From Sphingomonadales bacterium (lineage in GTDB: Bacteria > Pseudomonadota > Alphaproteobacteria > Sphingomonadales > Kordiimonadaceae), in the NCBI GenBank assembly GCA_011088215.1, contig JAALKD010000007.1, forward strand, positions 28,753 through 92,752: a stretch of 64,000 nt of DNA. Direction: 5' to 3'. Position 1 is the stretch's first letter. Each line of letters starts with the position of its first letter. A program made the translations under genes and the position numbers. Below, one piece after another: positions 28,220 through 37,488 of this stretch. The notes beneath the pieces are model-generated. The model saw only the letters and a program-made list of their open reading frames with translations, was not told where the DNA came from and searched no databases.

Positions 28220-28254
28220 GGTTTCTAGAGTACCGCAGCGGTTGGTCAGAAACC
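28220..28254 (+). other. Nested inverted repeat in the hppA leader
   Basis: GGTTTCT (28220-28226) pairs with AGAAACC (28248-28254), enclosing ACCGCAGCGGT (28232-28242), itself a hairpin. There is no U-run, so it is not a plain terminator. It lies about 85 bases before the hppA start and could be an RNA element or an operator. Just upstream, GCTTGCAAGC (28201-28210) is a perfect palindrome. Confidence 0.4.
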
Positions 28255-28337
28255 GTGAGATTATTAGGGGCTGGTTGGTGAAATGGGACGTGTCATTAGC
28301 CGGTAAGTCTTGTTTTAAAGTTTAGAGGGGGATTCCC

Positions 28338-30425
28338 ATGGACGTTTTGTACGTTTCCATTGCGTGCGGTGTACTTGCCGTAATTTATGGAGTTATTACG
28401 CGCGGTCAAATTTTGGCTGCTAGTGCCGGTAACGAAAAGATGCAAGAGATTGCAGCGGCTATTCAGGACGGCGCACAAGCCTACCTGAACCGTCAATATC
28501 GCACCATCGCCATTGTCGGCGTTGTTGTAACGGTTGCCTTGTTCTTGGCACTAGGTGGCATTTCGGCCTCCGGCTTTATCATTGGTGCCGTATTGTCAGG
28601 TGTCGCTGGGTACATTGGCATGTTGATTTCTGTGCGCGCCAATGTACGTACCACAGAAGCCGCAAGAACCGGGCTGCAGGAAGGCCTTACGTTGGCGTTT
28701 CGCTCTGGTGCTGTAACAGGTATGCTAGTAGCGGGTTTGGCGTTGTTGGCGATTGCCGGCTTTTATACCGTTCTTACCGGCCCGATGGGTATTGCCGAAA
28801 CAGATAGACTGGTCATTGAAGGCCTTGTTTCCCTTGGCTTTGGTGCATCGTTGATCTCGATCTTTGCTCGTTTGGGCGGCGGTATCTTTACCAAAGGCGC
28901 TGATGTTGGCGCTGACCTTGTCGGTAAAGTGGAAGCTGGTATCCCTGAGGATGACCCCCGAAACCCTGCAGTAATTGCGGACAATGTTGGCGATAATGTT
29001 GGTGACTGTGCTGGTATGGCAGCCGACCTGTTCGAAACATATGTTGTTACAATTGGTGCAACAATGGTTCTCGCGGCACTGTTTATTTCTACCGGTGCAG
29101 CTGAAATTATGTCGCTACCACTTATTATCGGTGGTGTCTGTATTGTGACCTCTATTCTGGGCACCTATTTTGTTAAGCTTGGAAAAAGCAAAAGCATTAT
29201 GGGAGCTTTATACAAAGGCTTTATCGTCACTGCCATTACTTCAGCAATCGCGATGTGGTTTGCAATGGATTACGCCCTAGGCTTTGACATGAACAAAACC
29301 TTCACAGCCGCAGGCGCGGAATTCTCTGGCCGTACGCTTTATTATTGCGGCCTCGTTGGCCTAGTTGTTACCGGCATTATTATTTGGTTGACCGAATATT
29401 ACACTGGAACTGAGTATCGCCCGGTGAAGTCAATTGCCAAAGCATCTGAGACAGGTCACGGCACCAACGTAATTCAGGGCTTGGCGATTTCATTGGAATC
29501 AACAGCTCTTCCGACCATCGTGATTTGCGCAGGCATTATCGTTGCCTACCAGCTTGCTGGTGTTATTGGCCTCGGCTTCGCCGCTACTGCGATGTTGGCC
29601 CTTGCTGGCATGGTCGTCGCACTTGATGCCTACGGCCCTGTTACAGATAATGCTGGCGGCATTGCTGAAATGGCGGGCCTGGATGATGAAGTACGTACTC
29701 GTACCGATGCTCTCGATGCGGTTGGCAACACCACTAAAGCGGTAACCAAAGGCTATGCAATTGGTTCTGCTGGTTTGGCTGCACTTGTGCTGTTTGGCGC
29801 TTATACTGCTGACTTGGATAAATACTTCGGAGATGTGGTTGTAAACTTCGAGCTTTCAAACCCGTACGTTATTGTTGGGTTGTTTCTTGGTGCCATGCTG
29901 CCCTATCTCTTTGCCTCAATGGGCATGACAGCGGTTGGCCGCGCTGGCGGTGCCGTAGTGGAAGAGGTTCGCGAGCAGTTCCGCAATAATCCAGGCATCA
30001 TGGAAGGCACGTCTAAACCCGATTACGCCCGCTCTGTGGATTTGTTGACCAAAGCAGCCATTCGCGAAATGATCGTACCTAGTTTGTTGCCAATTTTGGC
30101 ACCGATTGTCGTCTATTACGCGATTACAATGGTAGCCGGCCAGGCGGCGGGCTTTGCCGCCTTAGGCGCTTTGCTTGTGGGTGTTCTTGTCGGTGGTTTG
30201 TTTGTCGCTATTTCCATGACCGCCGGTGGTGGTGCTTGGGATAACGCCAAGAAATACATTGAAGACGGCAACCACGGCGGCAAAGGCTCAGAAGCACACA
30301 AAGCTGCTGTAACTGGTGATACGGTCGGCGACCCTTATAAGGATACAGCTGGCCCTGCGGTTAACCCAATGATCAAAATCACCAACATTGTGGCGTTGTT
30401 ATTGTTGGCTATGCTAGCTCATTAA
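28338..30425 (+). CDS. hppA: Membrane-bound proton-translocating pyrophosphatase
   Basis: Pumps protons across the cytoplasmic membrane using pyrophosphate hydrolysis, conserving energy otherwise lost as heat. 695 residues with about 16 membrane helices. The substrate site shows [11 protein letters not shown] and [19 protein letters not shown]. At the potassium-determining position the sequence is [10 protein letters not shown], with Lys where K+-dependent enzymes have Ala, so it should be of the K+-independent, H+-pumping type. Strong ribosome site GAGGGGG. Single-gene unit, closed by a strong terminator at 30447. Confidence 0.97.
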   Translation: MDVLYVSIACGVLAVIYGVITRGQILAASAGNEKMQEIAAAIQDGAQAYLNRQYRTIAIVGVVVTVALFLALGGISASGFIIGAVLSGVAGYIGMLISVRANVRTTEAARTGLQEGLTLAFRSGAVTGMLVAGLALLAIAGFYTVLTGPMGIAETDRLVIEGLVSLGFGASLISIFARLGGGIFTKGADVGADLVGKVEAGIPEDDPRNPAVIADNVGDNVGDCAGMAADLFETYVVTIGATMVLAALFISTGAAEIMSLPLIIGGVCIVTSILGTYFVKLGKSKSIMGALYKGFIVTAITSAIAMWFAMDYALGFDMNKTFTAAGAEFSGRTLYYCGLVGLVVTGIIIWLTEYYTGTEYRPVKSIAKASETGHGTNVIQGLAISLESTALPTIVICAGIIVAYQLAGVIGLGFAATAMLALAGMVVALDAYGPVTDNAGGIAEMAGLDDEVRTRTDALDAVGNTTKAVTKGYAIGSAGLAALVLFGAYTADLDKYFGDVVVNFELSNPYVIVGLFLGAMLPYLFASMGMTAVGRAGGAVVEEVREQFRNNPGIMEGTSKPDYARSVDLLTKAAIREMIVPSLLPILAPIVVYYAITMVAGQAAGFAALGALLVGVLVGGLFVAISMTAGGGAWDNAKKYIEDGNHGGKGSEAHKAAVTGDTVGDPYKDTAGPAVNPMIKITNIVALLLLAMLAH

Positions 30426-30446
30426 ACAGAGCAATCTAAAATGCGA

Positions 30447-30475
30447 AAGCCCCGGTTGTTGCCGGGGCTTTTTTT
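30447..30475 (+). terminator. Rho-independent terminator after hppA
   Basis: AAGCCCCGG (30447-30455), loop of six, CCGGGGCTT (30462-30470), then a run of seven T. Perfect nine-base-pair stem. Confidence 0.95.
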
Positions 30476-30516
30476 ATGCTCAGAACTAAAAGCTCACGCT
30501 AAGAGTTTGGAAAACC

Positions 30517-31011
30517 CTAGCCGTTGGGGCCGCGGTTTTGATTATCGCCAGAGCCAACCGGTGCCGATCCGCCAAACCGGCCGATGCTGCCGAATATTTG
30601 TTCAAACAAATTAAGCTTTCGTCCTTTGGTTGGTGTTTTGTCGCTAACGTTCTCCACCTCACGCATGTCTTCAAGACCGAGGTTATTAACGTCCGACACC
30701 ACACCGCTATCATTGAAGCTGACAATCAGGACTCTGTGCCCGGTGGCATCAGGCCAAAAAATAGGGCGAACGCGAACGGTTGTTGAAATATAATACCAAG
30801 TACTGTCGTCAAAAGTTGCCCTCATAGTCGGTGTACCCAGTGTGGTTTCCACCGATGTACGATTGTCAACACCCGGTTGAATGGCATCCGCTAGCTCGGT
30901 GTCAAAAACATATCCACGAAGCGCTTTGCCGTTACCGCAGGCAGCGGTCGTAAATGCTGCGCCAGCAATAAGGGTAAACTTGAGAATATTGTTGGTGGGT
31001 AAAGAAGGCAT
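30517..31011 (-). CDS. bamE: Outer membrane assembly lipoprotein BamE (SmpA/OmlA domain)
   Basis: Accessory lipoprotein of the BAM complex. 164 residues with a signal peptide ending at FTTAACG, a near-lipobox with Cys24 as the probable lipidated residue. The BamE domain follows: IQPGVDNRTSVETTLGTPTMRATFDDSTWYYIS is the typical beginning, with the usual G-x-P-T turn. The C-terminal tail is low complexity (Gly/Asn rich). Transcribed divergently from the cytochrome bc1 chaperone gene, a usual alphaproteobacterial arrangement. Confidence 0.88.
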   Translation of the reverse strand: MPSLPTNNILKFTLIAGAAFTTAACGNGKALRGYVFDTELADAIQPGVDNRTSVETTLGTPTMRATFDDSTWYYISTTVRVRPIFWPDATGHRVLIVSFNDSGVVSDVNNLGLEDMREVENVSDKTPTKGRKLNLFEQIFGSIGRFGGSAPVGSGDNQNRGPNG

Positions 31012-31195
31012 TGTCGTTTCAACTTTTCATAATACTAAAAACGGCGAGTAGCATCAGCTTTAATAACGGTCAGCATTGCTAAGTGCAAGGCCTCGTGTTA
31101 GAGCGGGCCAACTTTGAACAATAAATAGTGTTGGCGCATACTGCGCCCTTGTTTCTGCACTTACGTAGCCATTATGGCAGCAAAAGGACCGCTTA

Positions 31196-31753
31196 ATGTT
31201 TGGCAAGCTGCTCGCGCAAAGAAAACTAAGGCAACAGGCAGCCCGAAACTCGCTGGATATGTACCAGCAATTGGTTACTCAGGCACGCAGCCAATATTTT
31301 TATCTATCGCCGTTTAATGTCGAAGACACTGTCGAGGGTCGTTTCGAATTGATTCTCATTCATCTGTTCATAGTGGACCATTGGCTATCAACTGACGAAC
31401 AACATGTTTTACTTCGTCGAACCCTGCAGGAAACCTTAATCACTGATATGGACAGGTCACTACGTGAAATGGGTATAGGCGACATGAGCGTAGGTAAACA
31501 AATGAAACAAGTCGGTTCGGCTCTGCTGGGTCGCCTGCAAGCCTATAAGTTGACCTTTGAGCAAGCGCGTGATGATACTGAGACAAAATTAAAGCTGATC
31601 GAAATATTGGCCAGAAACATCAATGGGTATGATGATACAGGAACGGCGATGCCACTGGCGGACTATATGGTCAGCCAGAAAACGGCGCTGTCGGCTATCG
31701 ATACCGTAGCATGGAAGCCCGGCGATAGTCTATTTTCAGACCCCGCCAAATAG
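31196..31753 (+). CDS. Ubiquinol-cytochrome c chaperone family protein (CBP3-like)
   Basis: Protein of 185 residues of the Ubiq_cyt_C_chap family. In mitochondria the homologue CBP3 helps assemble cytochrome bc1; the bacterial members probably do the same. Diagnostic stretch: FELILIHLFIVDHWL, then LQETLITDMDRSLREMGIGDMSVGKQMK. No signal peptide. Ribosome site AAAGGACC. It is followed after 45 bases by the DUF177 gene, as in most alphaproteobacteria. Confidence 0.88.
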   Translation: MFGKLLAQRKLRQQAARNSLDMYQQLVTQARSQYFYLSPFNVEDTVEGRFELILIHLFIVDHWLSTDEQHVLLRRTLQETLITDMDRSLREMGIGDMSVGKQMKQVGSALLGRLQAYKLTFEQARDDTETKLKLIEILARNINGYDDTGTAMPLADYMVSQKTALSAIDTVAWKPGDSLFSDPAK

Positions 31754-31798
31754 CGTCGAAGGTCAATGTGCTGCAATTAGACGGAAAGGGGAACTTGA

Positions 31799-32347
31799 AT
31801 GACCAAACTATTTGATTTTTCTTTCGCGCTCGACGTGGAGGATATCCAGACGGAGCCACGCAGCTACCGGCTGGAAGCCCCTGAGAGGCAACTGTCCGAC
31901 CTGGCGGACCGTTTTAAACTAGTCGCCTTGAAAAAATTCTATGCAACAGCAAACGTCAATATAGACCCGAAAGCCAAAACCATTTGGATCAAGGGTGATA
32001 TTACTGCGGATTTGGTACAGCAATGCGTTGTAACGTTGGGCGATGTGCCGGAAAAGATCGCTGAAAGTTTCGAACTTATGCTGGTTTCGCCCGAAACAGC
32101 CGAGCAGTTGGATGAAGACGAAGTCTACCTTGACCCAAATGCTCCAGATTATGATGCCTTCGACGGCCCAACGGTGCCGGTTGGTGACATGGTCGCACAA
32201 ACACTTGCGGTATTGATGGACCCGTATCCTAAGCAAGCAGGAGCGGAAATAGAGGTGCCTAACGGGCAGGGCGTAAGCATAAACGAAGGTTTGAAAGAAA
32301 AGCCCAACCCGTTCGCTGTTTTATCAAAACTTCGCGACAAATCTTGA
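31799..32347 (+). CDS. DUF177 (YceD) family protein
   Basis: Protein of 182 residues. The family is linked to 23S rRNA / large-subunit metabolism and usually precedes rpmF-plsX; plants use a homologue for plastid 23S rRNA accumulation. Recognisable by the central VVTLGDVPEKIAESFELMLVSPE and the acidic stretch with DPNAPDYDAFDGPTVPVGDMVAQTLAVLMDPYPK. The single conserved Cys seen in many members is at QQCVVTL. No rpmF lies between it and plsX, as is common in this class. Confidence 0.88.
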   Translation: MTKLFDFSFALDVEDIQTEPRSYRLEAPERQLSDLADRFKLVALKKFYATANVNIDPKAKTIWIKGDITADLVQQCVVTLGDVPEKIAESFELMLVSPETAEQLDEDEVYLDPNAPDYDAFDGPTVPVGDMVAQTLAVLMDPYPKQAGAEIEVPNGQGVSINEGLKEKPNPFAVLSKLRDKS

Positions 32348-32456
32348 ATTCAATGGAATATTCTATATTGTCTATCGGAAGTTAATGCTTTTCGACAATG
32401 CTGTTTATTGGGACGTAAATAGCAAATAGCGTCGTATTTTAGGTTAGGAATACTGG

Positions 32457-33533
32457 GTGGCCAAAAAAATAACAATCGCCGTCGACGCAATGGGCGGCGA
32501 CCACGCACCTCAGATGGTAATTGACGGAGTTGCCCACGCACGCACGCTGTTTCCAGACACCAAATTTCACATCTTCGGTGATGAAGTCATCATAAAGTCG
32601 ATGTTGGAGGGGTATCCCGAACTGCGCGCAGCCAGCGACATTATTCACACAGATTCGGTTGTTTCCAGCTCAGATAAACCATCACAAGCGTTGAGACGCG
32701 GTCGCCAATCATCCATGGGCCTCGCCATACAGGCGGTTAAGGATGACATAGCGGATGTGGCCATATCAGCAGGTAACACGGGCGCCCTCATGGCGTTAGC
32801 GAAATTCATGCTGCGTACGATGCCGGGCATCGACCGGCCCGCACTTGTATTCCCAATGCCGACACTGCGCGGCGAAAGTGTAATGCTGGATTTGGGGGCG
32901 AATGTTGAATGTGATAGCAATAATCTGGTCCAATTTGCCATAATGGGGGCTGCCTACGCCAATACAGTCCTTGGTTTATCGAAGCCATCAGTAGCGCTTT
33001 TAAATGTTGGTACAGAGGACCTTAAAGGCAAAGACAGCATCAAGGCAGCTGCCGACGTGTTACGTGCTTCTCCGCACCTGCGGCTCCAATTCACCGGATT
33101 TGTCGAAGGTAATGATATTGCAACCGGCGCTGTAGATGTAGTGGTAACCGATGGTTTTACCGGCAATATTGCCCTTAAAACAGCAGAAGGCACTGCGCGT
33201 TTGATGACTGATCTGCTGGGCCGGGCGTTCAAATCAACCATGATGACCAAGTTGGGGTACTTAATGGCGCGCCACGGCCTTAAGTCGCTAAAGGACCCTT
33301 TGGATCCTAATAATAACAACGGTGGTGTATTTTTGGGGCTAAACGGGCTGGTGATGAAAAGTCATGGCGGTGTCAATGCGCACGGCTTTGCCTCGGCGGT
33401 AACATCAGCGATTGATATGGCGCAAAACGATCTGATTCGCCTGATTAGTGAAAAACTGCAAAATATCACACTTGATGAAGATACTGATACACTGCAGGCA
33501 GATGATAGTCAGAAAGTTCGACCTGAGTCTTGA
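32457..33533 (+). CDS. plsX: Phosphate acyltransferase PlsX
   Basis: Makes acyl-phosphate from acyl-ACP for the PlsY route of phospholipid synthesis. GTG start after TAGGAAT. 358 residues. Motifs: IAVDAMGGDHAP at the N-terminus, AGNTGALMA near 103, GANVECDSNNL near 146, VVTDGFTGNIALKTAEG near 228. A strong terminator starts right at the stop codon. The expected downstream fabH is absent. Confidence 0.96.
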   Translation: MAKKITIAVDAMGGDHAPQMVIDGVAHARTLFPDTKFHIFGDEVIIKSMLEGYPELRAASDIIHTDSVVSSSDKPSQALRRGRQSSMGLAIQAVKDDIADVAISAGNTGALMALAKFMLRTMPGIDRPALVFPMPTLRGESVMLDLGANVECDSNNLVQFAIMGAAYANTVLGLSKPSVALLNVGTEDLKGKDSIKAAADVLRASPHLRLQFTGFVEGNDIATGAVDVVVTDGFTGNIALKTAEGTARLMTDLLGRAFKSTMMTKLGYLMARHGLKSLKDPLDPNNNNGGVFLGLNGLVMKSHGGVNAHGFASAVTSAIDMAQNDLIRLISEKLQNITLDEDTDTLQADDSQKVRPES

Positions 33534-33580
33534 AAACACTAGAGAAGTGAGCGCTAAGTTGCTTGTTTCTAGTGTTTTTT
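33533..33580 (+). terminator. Rho-independent terminator directly after plsX
   Basis: AAAACACTAGA (33533-33543) pairs perfectly with TCTAGTGTTTT (33568-33578); loop of 24 bases; T-run to 33580. It abuts the plsX stop codon. Confidence 0.85.
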
Positions 33581-33676
33581 CATGATTGGATGAATTCGCA
33601 CCATTTGACTCTATGGCCCAGTTAAAGTAGCTTTTTCCTTTGTAGGTTCTGCCTAATATTATCAAGGGGGATGCAA

Positions 33677-33967
33677 GTGAGTAGCTCAACATTAACACGC
33701 GCTGATTTAACCGAAGCAATTTACGAAGAAGTCGGACTTTCCAGGAACGAGTCAGCTGATTTGGTTGAATCTGTTTTGGAAGAGGTTGCTTCATGCTTGG
33801 TTAGCGGTGAAAACGTGAAAGTTTCCTCCTTTGGCAGTTTTTTGGTGCGTCAGAAAAATGGTCGAATGGGTAGGAACCCTAAAACCGGCGAAGAAGTGCC
33901 GATTGACCCGCGCCGTGTTCTCGTGTTCCGACCTGGTCAAGTAATGAAAGACCGTATCAACGGCTAA
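33677..33967 (+). CDS. ihfA: Integration host factor subunit alpha
   Basis: HU/IHF-family DNA-bending protein. I chose GTG at 33677, six bases after AAGGGGG; ATG at 33671 abuts that site, which is too close. 96 residues. The DNA-binding arm reads [26 protein letters not shown], and the N-terminal helices carry [21 protein letters not shown], which favour IHF alpha over HU. It has its own transcript because a terminator precedes it; merR follows after 18 bases. Confidence 0.95.
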   Translation: MSSSTLTRADLTEAIYEEVGLSRNESADLVESVLEEVASCLVSGENVKVSSFGSFLVRQKNGRMGRNPKTGEEVPIDPRRVLVFRPGQVMKDRING

Positions 33968-33985
33968 TCGTTAAGGTCTATATTA

Positions 33986-34408
33986 ATGGATATCAACGAC
34001 AGTGATGGTCGCGTTCGGGGCAGTAAAGGCAGGGACGCATTCCGTACTATATCCGAGGTTGCTGACGAGTTAGACCTGCCGCAGCATGTCTTGCGGTTCT
34101 GGGAAAGCAAGTTTAACCAGATCAAACCATTGAAGCGGGGCGGAAACCGCCGTTACTACCGGCCCGATGATGTCATTTTGCTCACCGCGATTAAAAAGCT
34201 ATTACATTCAGATGGTTATACCATTAAGGGCGTGCAAAAACTTTTTAAAGCACAGGGTTTAAAAGCGACAATTGATCAGGTGATCAGCGGCGAGCCCGTC
34301 GCTATGGATCATGGGCATGACGTCGCTGTTGCAGCGCTCCAAATAGACACAACAAAAATTGACAGAGCATTGGTTCGTTTAAAAACTATTCGGTCAAAAC
34401 TCAGTTAA
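33986..34408 (+). CDS. MerR-family transcriptional regulator
   Basis: Protein of 140 residues with an N-terminal MerR helix-turn-helix: [30 protein letters not shown], then the wing [13 protein letters not shown]. The C-terminal part is helical without the Cys pattern of metal-sensing members. This is the MerR regulator that regularly follows ihfA in alphaproteobacteria; its effector and targets are not known. Confidence 0.9.
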   Translation: MDINDSDGRVRGSKGRDAFRTISEVADELDLPQHVLRFWESKFNQIKPLKRGGNRRYYRPDDVILLTAIKKLLHSDGYTIKGVQKLFKAQGLKATIDQVISGEPVAMDHGHDVAVAALQIDTTKIDRALVRLKTIRSKLS

Positions 34409-34450
34409 ATTTCACACATAATAAATCTACTATATTACCAATTTGACCTA

Positions 34451-34479
34451 TTGCAGGACAAGGGGCTCACAGCTATAGT
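34451..34479 (+). promoter_or_regulatory. Promoter of tRNA-Pro
   Basis: TTGCAG (34451-34456) and TATAGT (34474-34479) with a 17-base spacer, followed by a GC-rich start region, 42 bases before the tRNA. Confidence 0.6.
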
Positions 34480-34521
34480 GCGCCGCGCTGATCCTCTACT
34501 AGACATTGGGTCAGTACATGC

Positions 34522-34598
34522 CGGGAAGTGGCGCAGTCTGGTAGCGCACTACACTGGGGGTGTAGGGATCGCAGGTTCAAATCCTGTCTTCCCGACCA
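34522..34598 (+). tRNA. tRNA-Pro (GGG)
   Basis: Complete cloverleaf of 77 bases with encoded CCA. Acceptor CGGGAAG/CTTCCCG; D stem GCGC/GCGC; anticodon stem CTACA/TGTAG with loop CTGGGGG, so anticodon GGG at 34-36; T arm GCAGG-TTCAAAT-CCTGT. Own promoter and terminator. Confidence 0.97.
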
Positions 34599-34601
34599 TT
34601 T

Positions 34602-34633
34602 AACGCCGTGTTCCATAGGGGCGCGGCGTTTTT
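34602..34633 (+). terminator. Terminator after tRNA-Pro
   Basis: AACGCCG (34602-34608) pairs with CGGCGTT (34624-34630), followed by TTT. Confidence 0.8.
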
Positions 34634-34742
34634 GTTATAGCACCTATATGCGACAACGGACTTGTGCTCTGGTGCCTGCGCTCTAAACTGCAGATCATCC
34701 GAGCCAATTACATACTACCACGCCAATTAGCGGGAGCAGCCT

Positions 34743-35549
34743 TTGGAAGATATGATACTGACTTTGGCTTACCTGGTCGGTGCGGGCTTGGTCGCAGGTT
34801 TTCTCGCCGGTCTACTGGGCATTGGTGGTGGTATTGTCACAATCCCTGTCTTGTTTTTCCTTTTTGATCATCTGGGGACACCGCTGGAGTGGCGCATGCA
34901 TGCTGCGATCGCCACCTCGCTCGCAATAATCATTCCAACGAACATCTCCAGTGCACGGGCCCACGATAAGAAGGGAGGAGTCGATTGGGACACCGTTAGA
35001 AGTTGGTGGTTTGTGGTAGCTGTTAGCGCTGTTCTGGGCAGTATGTTCGCTACATCGCTAAAAACGACTGAACTCGTCTATTTTTTTGCTCTGCTAGCCG
35101 GACTTTCAGCGCTTAAAATGTTGCTGCCGCTCAAGAAATGGACTCTGGGAAACGCATTGCCTACCGGTGTATTTAGATATGCTAATCCGGGTGTGATTGG
35201 TTTCTTTTCAGCGATAATGGGTATTGGCGGCGGCAGTTTTTCGGTGCCTTATATGACCATGTACAGTGTACCTATCCACCGTGCTGTTGGTACCGCCTCA
35301 TTAATCGGACTGATAATCAGCGTGGCTGGTGGCCTAGGCTACCTTGTTGGCGGGCTAGGTGTGCAGGGTCTTCCTTCGGGTTCTGTGGGTTTCATTCATT
35401 TGCCTTACGCGGCCGGAATCGCCATAGCAGCTGTATTTACTGCGCCGGTGGGTGCAAAGGCTGCACATAAGATACCGCGGGCCGCGCTCAGCATTCTTTT
35501 TGGCCTGTTTCTTATCGGAGCTACATTGCGATTGATCAATGCGGTCTAA
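34743..35549 (+). CDS. Sulfite exporter TauE/SafE family permease
   Basis: Membrane protein of 268 residues with seven or eight hydrophobic segments. The family's duplicated motif is visible: GLLGIGGGIVTIPVL near residue 25 and AIMGIGGGSFSVPYM near 160. Members move small anions such as sulfite, sulfoacetate or other organosulfur compounds; the substrate here is unknown. TTG start at 34743 has GGGAG six bases upstream; ATG 34752 is less well placed. Seventy bases before mutA; a link to that operon is not evident. Confidence 0.88.
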   Translation: MEDMILTLAYLVGAGLVAGFLAGLLGIGGGIVTIPVLFFLFDHLGTPLEWRMHAAIATSLAIIIPTNISSARAHDKKGGVDWDTVRSWWFVVAVSAVLGSMFATSLKTTELVYFFALLAGLSALKMLLPLKKWTLGNALPTGVFRYANPGVIGFFSAIMGIGGGSFSVPYMTMYSVPIHRAVGTASLIGLIISVAGGLGYLVGGLGVQGLPSGSVGFIHLPYAAGIAIAAVFTAPVGAKAAHKIPRAALSILFGLFLIGATLRLINAV

Positions 35550-35619
35550 GGCATTGCGAAATAGGCAATGTTTAAGTAGTTTCAGCGGAACCCGATAGCC
35601 CACGCAGGAGAACAGGTGC

Positions 35620-37488
35620 ATGCCTGAAAATCATCCAAATTTTTCCTCTGACTTCGCAGTGCCAAGCGAGGCACAGTGGGTGGGACTTGTGGAAAAAACT
35701 CTCAAGGGTAAGCCTTTCGCCAAAGCAATGCAGTTCGAGACCCGTGACGGCATAATTGTAGATGCTTTAGGCACACAAAAATCAGGCCACGTCGAGGCAC
35801 AACCAGTACGACCCCACGGTAATTGGGCCATAGCATCACCCAATTGGGGCGGAGATGCTGCAGCCGTAAACAGGGACATTCTGATTGACTTGGAACGCGG
35901 AGTGTCTGCCATTGCTCTAACACTAGATTCTGTTGGACCAATGGGAGTGGCCCCAGAACAACTGCATGCCGCCCTTGAAGGGGTCTATTTGGACATGGTT
36001 CCGTTAACGCTTATCCAAGGCGAAGATTTTCTTGAGGGCGTGACCGCATACGAAAAGCTGGTAAAAGAACGGGGATACAGGGCGGGCGCGTTGTCCGGTT
36101 CGTTGGGTATCGATCCCATTGGCACACTAGCCAGATCAGGCAGACTGCAAACTTCCGCCGAGCAGGCCATTGAGGCTGGGGCATCAATTGCGGTTCGTTG
36201 GGCAGCGCAACAACCAAATGTCGCAACCTTCAATGCTGACGCTACGGTACTCAGTAACGCTGGCGCATCTGAATGCCAGGAGGTAGCAGGCTCGGTATCA
36301 ATTGCAGTCGCCTACTTGCGGGCAATGGAACAGGCAGGGCTACCGGTCGATGTCGCTGCAACTCAAATTCAATTTACACTGTCTGCTAGCGCTGATCTCT
36401 GGCAAACCATCGCTAAATTCAGGGCTGCCCGACGCCTTTGGGCTGGGGTCTTGGCAACGTCTGGCATAGACAGCGTTCCGATGAAAATCAACGCAGTGTC
36501 CGCAGTTTACACGATCTCAAAAAAAGACCCTTGGGTGAATATTTTACGCGGCACTGCGGCCTGCTTTGCTGCGGCACTTGGTGGCGCAGACATAATCACC
36601 ACGCTCCCGCATGATTTGTTTTTTGGTGCCTCAGACGACTTTTCCCGGCGCATTGCCCGCAATATTCAAATTATTCTGATGGAAGAAAGTAGCTTGGCCA
36701 AGGTTTCAGATCCAGCAGCTGGATCACATTCACTGGAGAAGTTGACGAGTGATATGGCGGAAAAATCTGCGAACCTCTTTGTCGATCTAGAAGCCTCAGG
36801 AGGAATATTGGCTAGTTTACGATCAGGTGCACTCGCTGCATCGATCGACGAGGTTGCTGCCAGTCGGGCGAAAGATATTCGACGACGTAAAATCGGTATA
36901 ACCGGCGTTTCTGAATTTCCGAATATCAATGAAAACCCGATTGAGAAAACGACAGAAATCGGCGGGGAAGTCGCGACAAAACGCCCGTCCGCGGGTGAAG
37001 AAATTCCCTCGTTGCCGCTACGTAGGTTGGCGCAGGAATTTGAGGACCTTCGATTCATGAGCGACGCTATTGCCGCTAAAACGGGACACCGCCTGCGAAT
37101 AGCGCTGGTAAATCTTGGCTCAGCGGCTGATTTCACCGGCAGAGCCACATTCGCAAAGAATTTTTTTGAGGCAGGCGGGATTGAAACCGTTGGAAGTGCT
37201 GGCTCCTTGACCATTGATGACGCAATCGCCGCATACAAGGTCACGGGTGTCAGCATCGCCGTTATATGCGGTACCGACAAACAATATACAGAAATGGGCG
37301 CTGAACTCGCCGCAGCTTTAAAAGGCGCTGGCTGTACACGTTTATACTTAGCGGGCAAGCCAAGCAACGCCACCGATGTTGAGGCTGCTGGAATTGATGA
37401 AAGCATTTATATGGGTTGCGATGTTATCGAGGCTGTACAGCGTGCTTATCGTGCACTCGGGCATATGACCGCGGGGGGTCAATTGTGA
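35620..37488 (+). CDS. mutA: Methylmalonyl-CoA mutase, small (non-catalytic) subunit
   Basis: Partner of the catalytic MutB in the adenosylcobalamin-dependent conversion of (R)-methylmalonyl-CoA to succinyl-CoA. 622 residues with a TIM-barrel half and a C-terminal B12-like Rossmann domain ([28 protein letters not shown]). The axial-His motif DxHxxG is replaced by SAADFTGRA, so it cannot bind cobalamin, as expected for the small subunit. AGGAG nine bases before the ATG. Overlaps mutB by four bases (GTGA). Confidence 0.92.
   Translation: MPENHPNFSSDFAVPSEAQWVGLVEKTLKGKPFAKAMQFETRDGIIVDALGTQKSGHVEAQPVRPHGNWAIASPNWGGDAAAVNRDILIDLERGVSAIALTLDSVGPMGVAPEQLHAALEGVYLDMVPLTLIQGEDFLEGVTAYEKLVKERGYRAGALSGSLGIDPIGTLARSGRLQTSAEQAIEAGASIAVRWAAQQPNVATFNADATVLSNAGASECQEVAGSVSIAVAYLRAMEQAGLPVDVAATQIQFTLSASADLWQTIAKFRAARRLWAGVLATSGIDSVPMKINAVSAVYTISKKDPWVNILRGTAACFAAALGGADIITTLPHDLFFGASDDFSRRIARNIQIILMEESSLAKVSDPAAGSHSLEKLTSDMAEKSANLFVDLEASGGILASLRSGALAASIDEVAASRAKDIRRRKIGITGVSEFPNINENPIEKTTEIGGEVATKRPSAGEEIPSLPLRRLAQEFEDLRFMSDAIAAKTGHRLRIALVNLGSAADFTGRATFAKNFFEAGGIETVGSAGSLTIDDAIAAYKVTGVSIAVICGTDKQYTEMGAELAAALKGAGCTRLYLAGKPSNATDVEAAGIDESIYMGCDVIEAVQRAYRALGHMTAGGQL

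Noticed and set aside
35552..35573. Hairpin CATTGC/GCAATG after the TauE-type gene
   Set aside because: Six base pairs and only three T; too weak to call a terminator.
36666..37406. 246-codon frame opposite mutA
   Set aside because: Shadow of mutA; low-complexity Ser/Ala-rich translation and no family resemblance.
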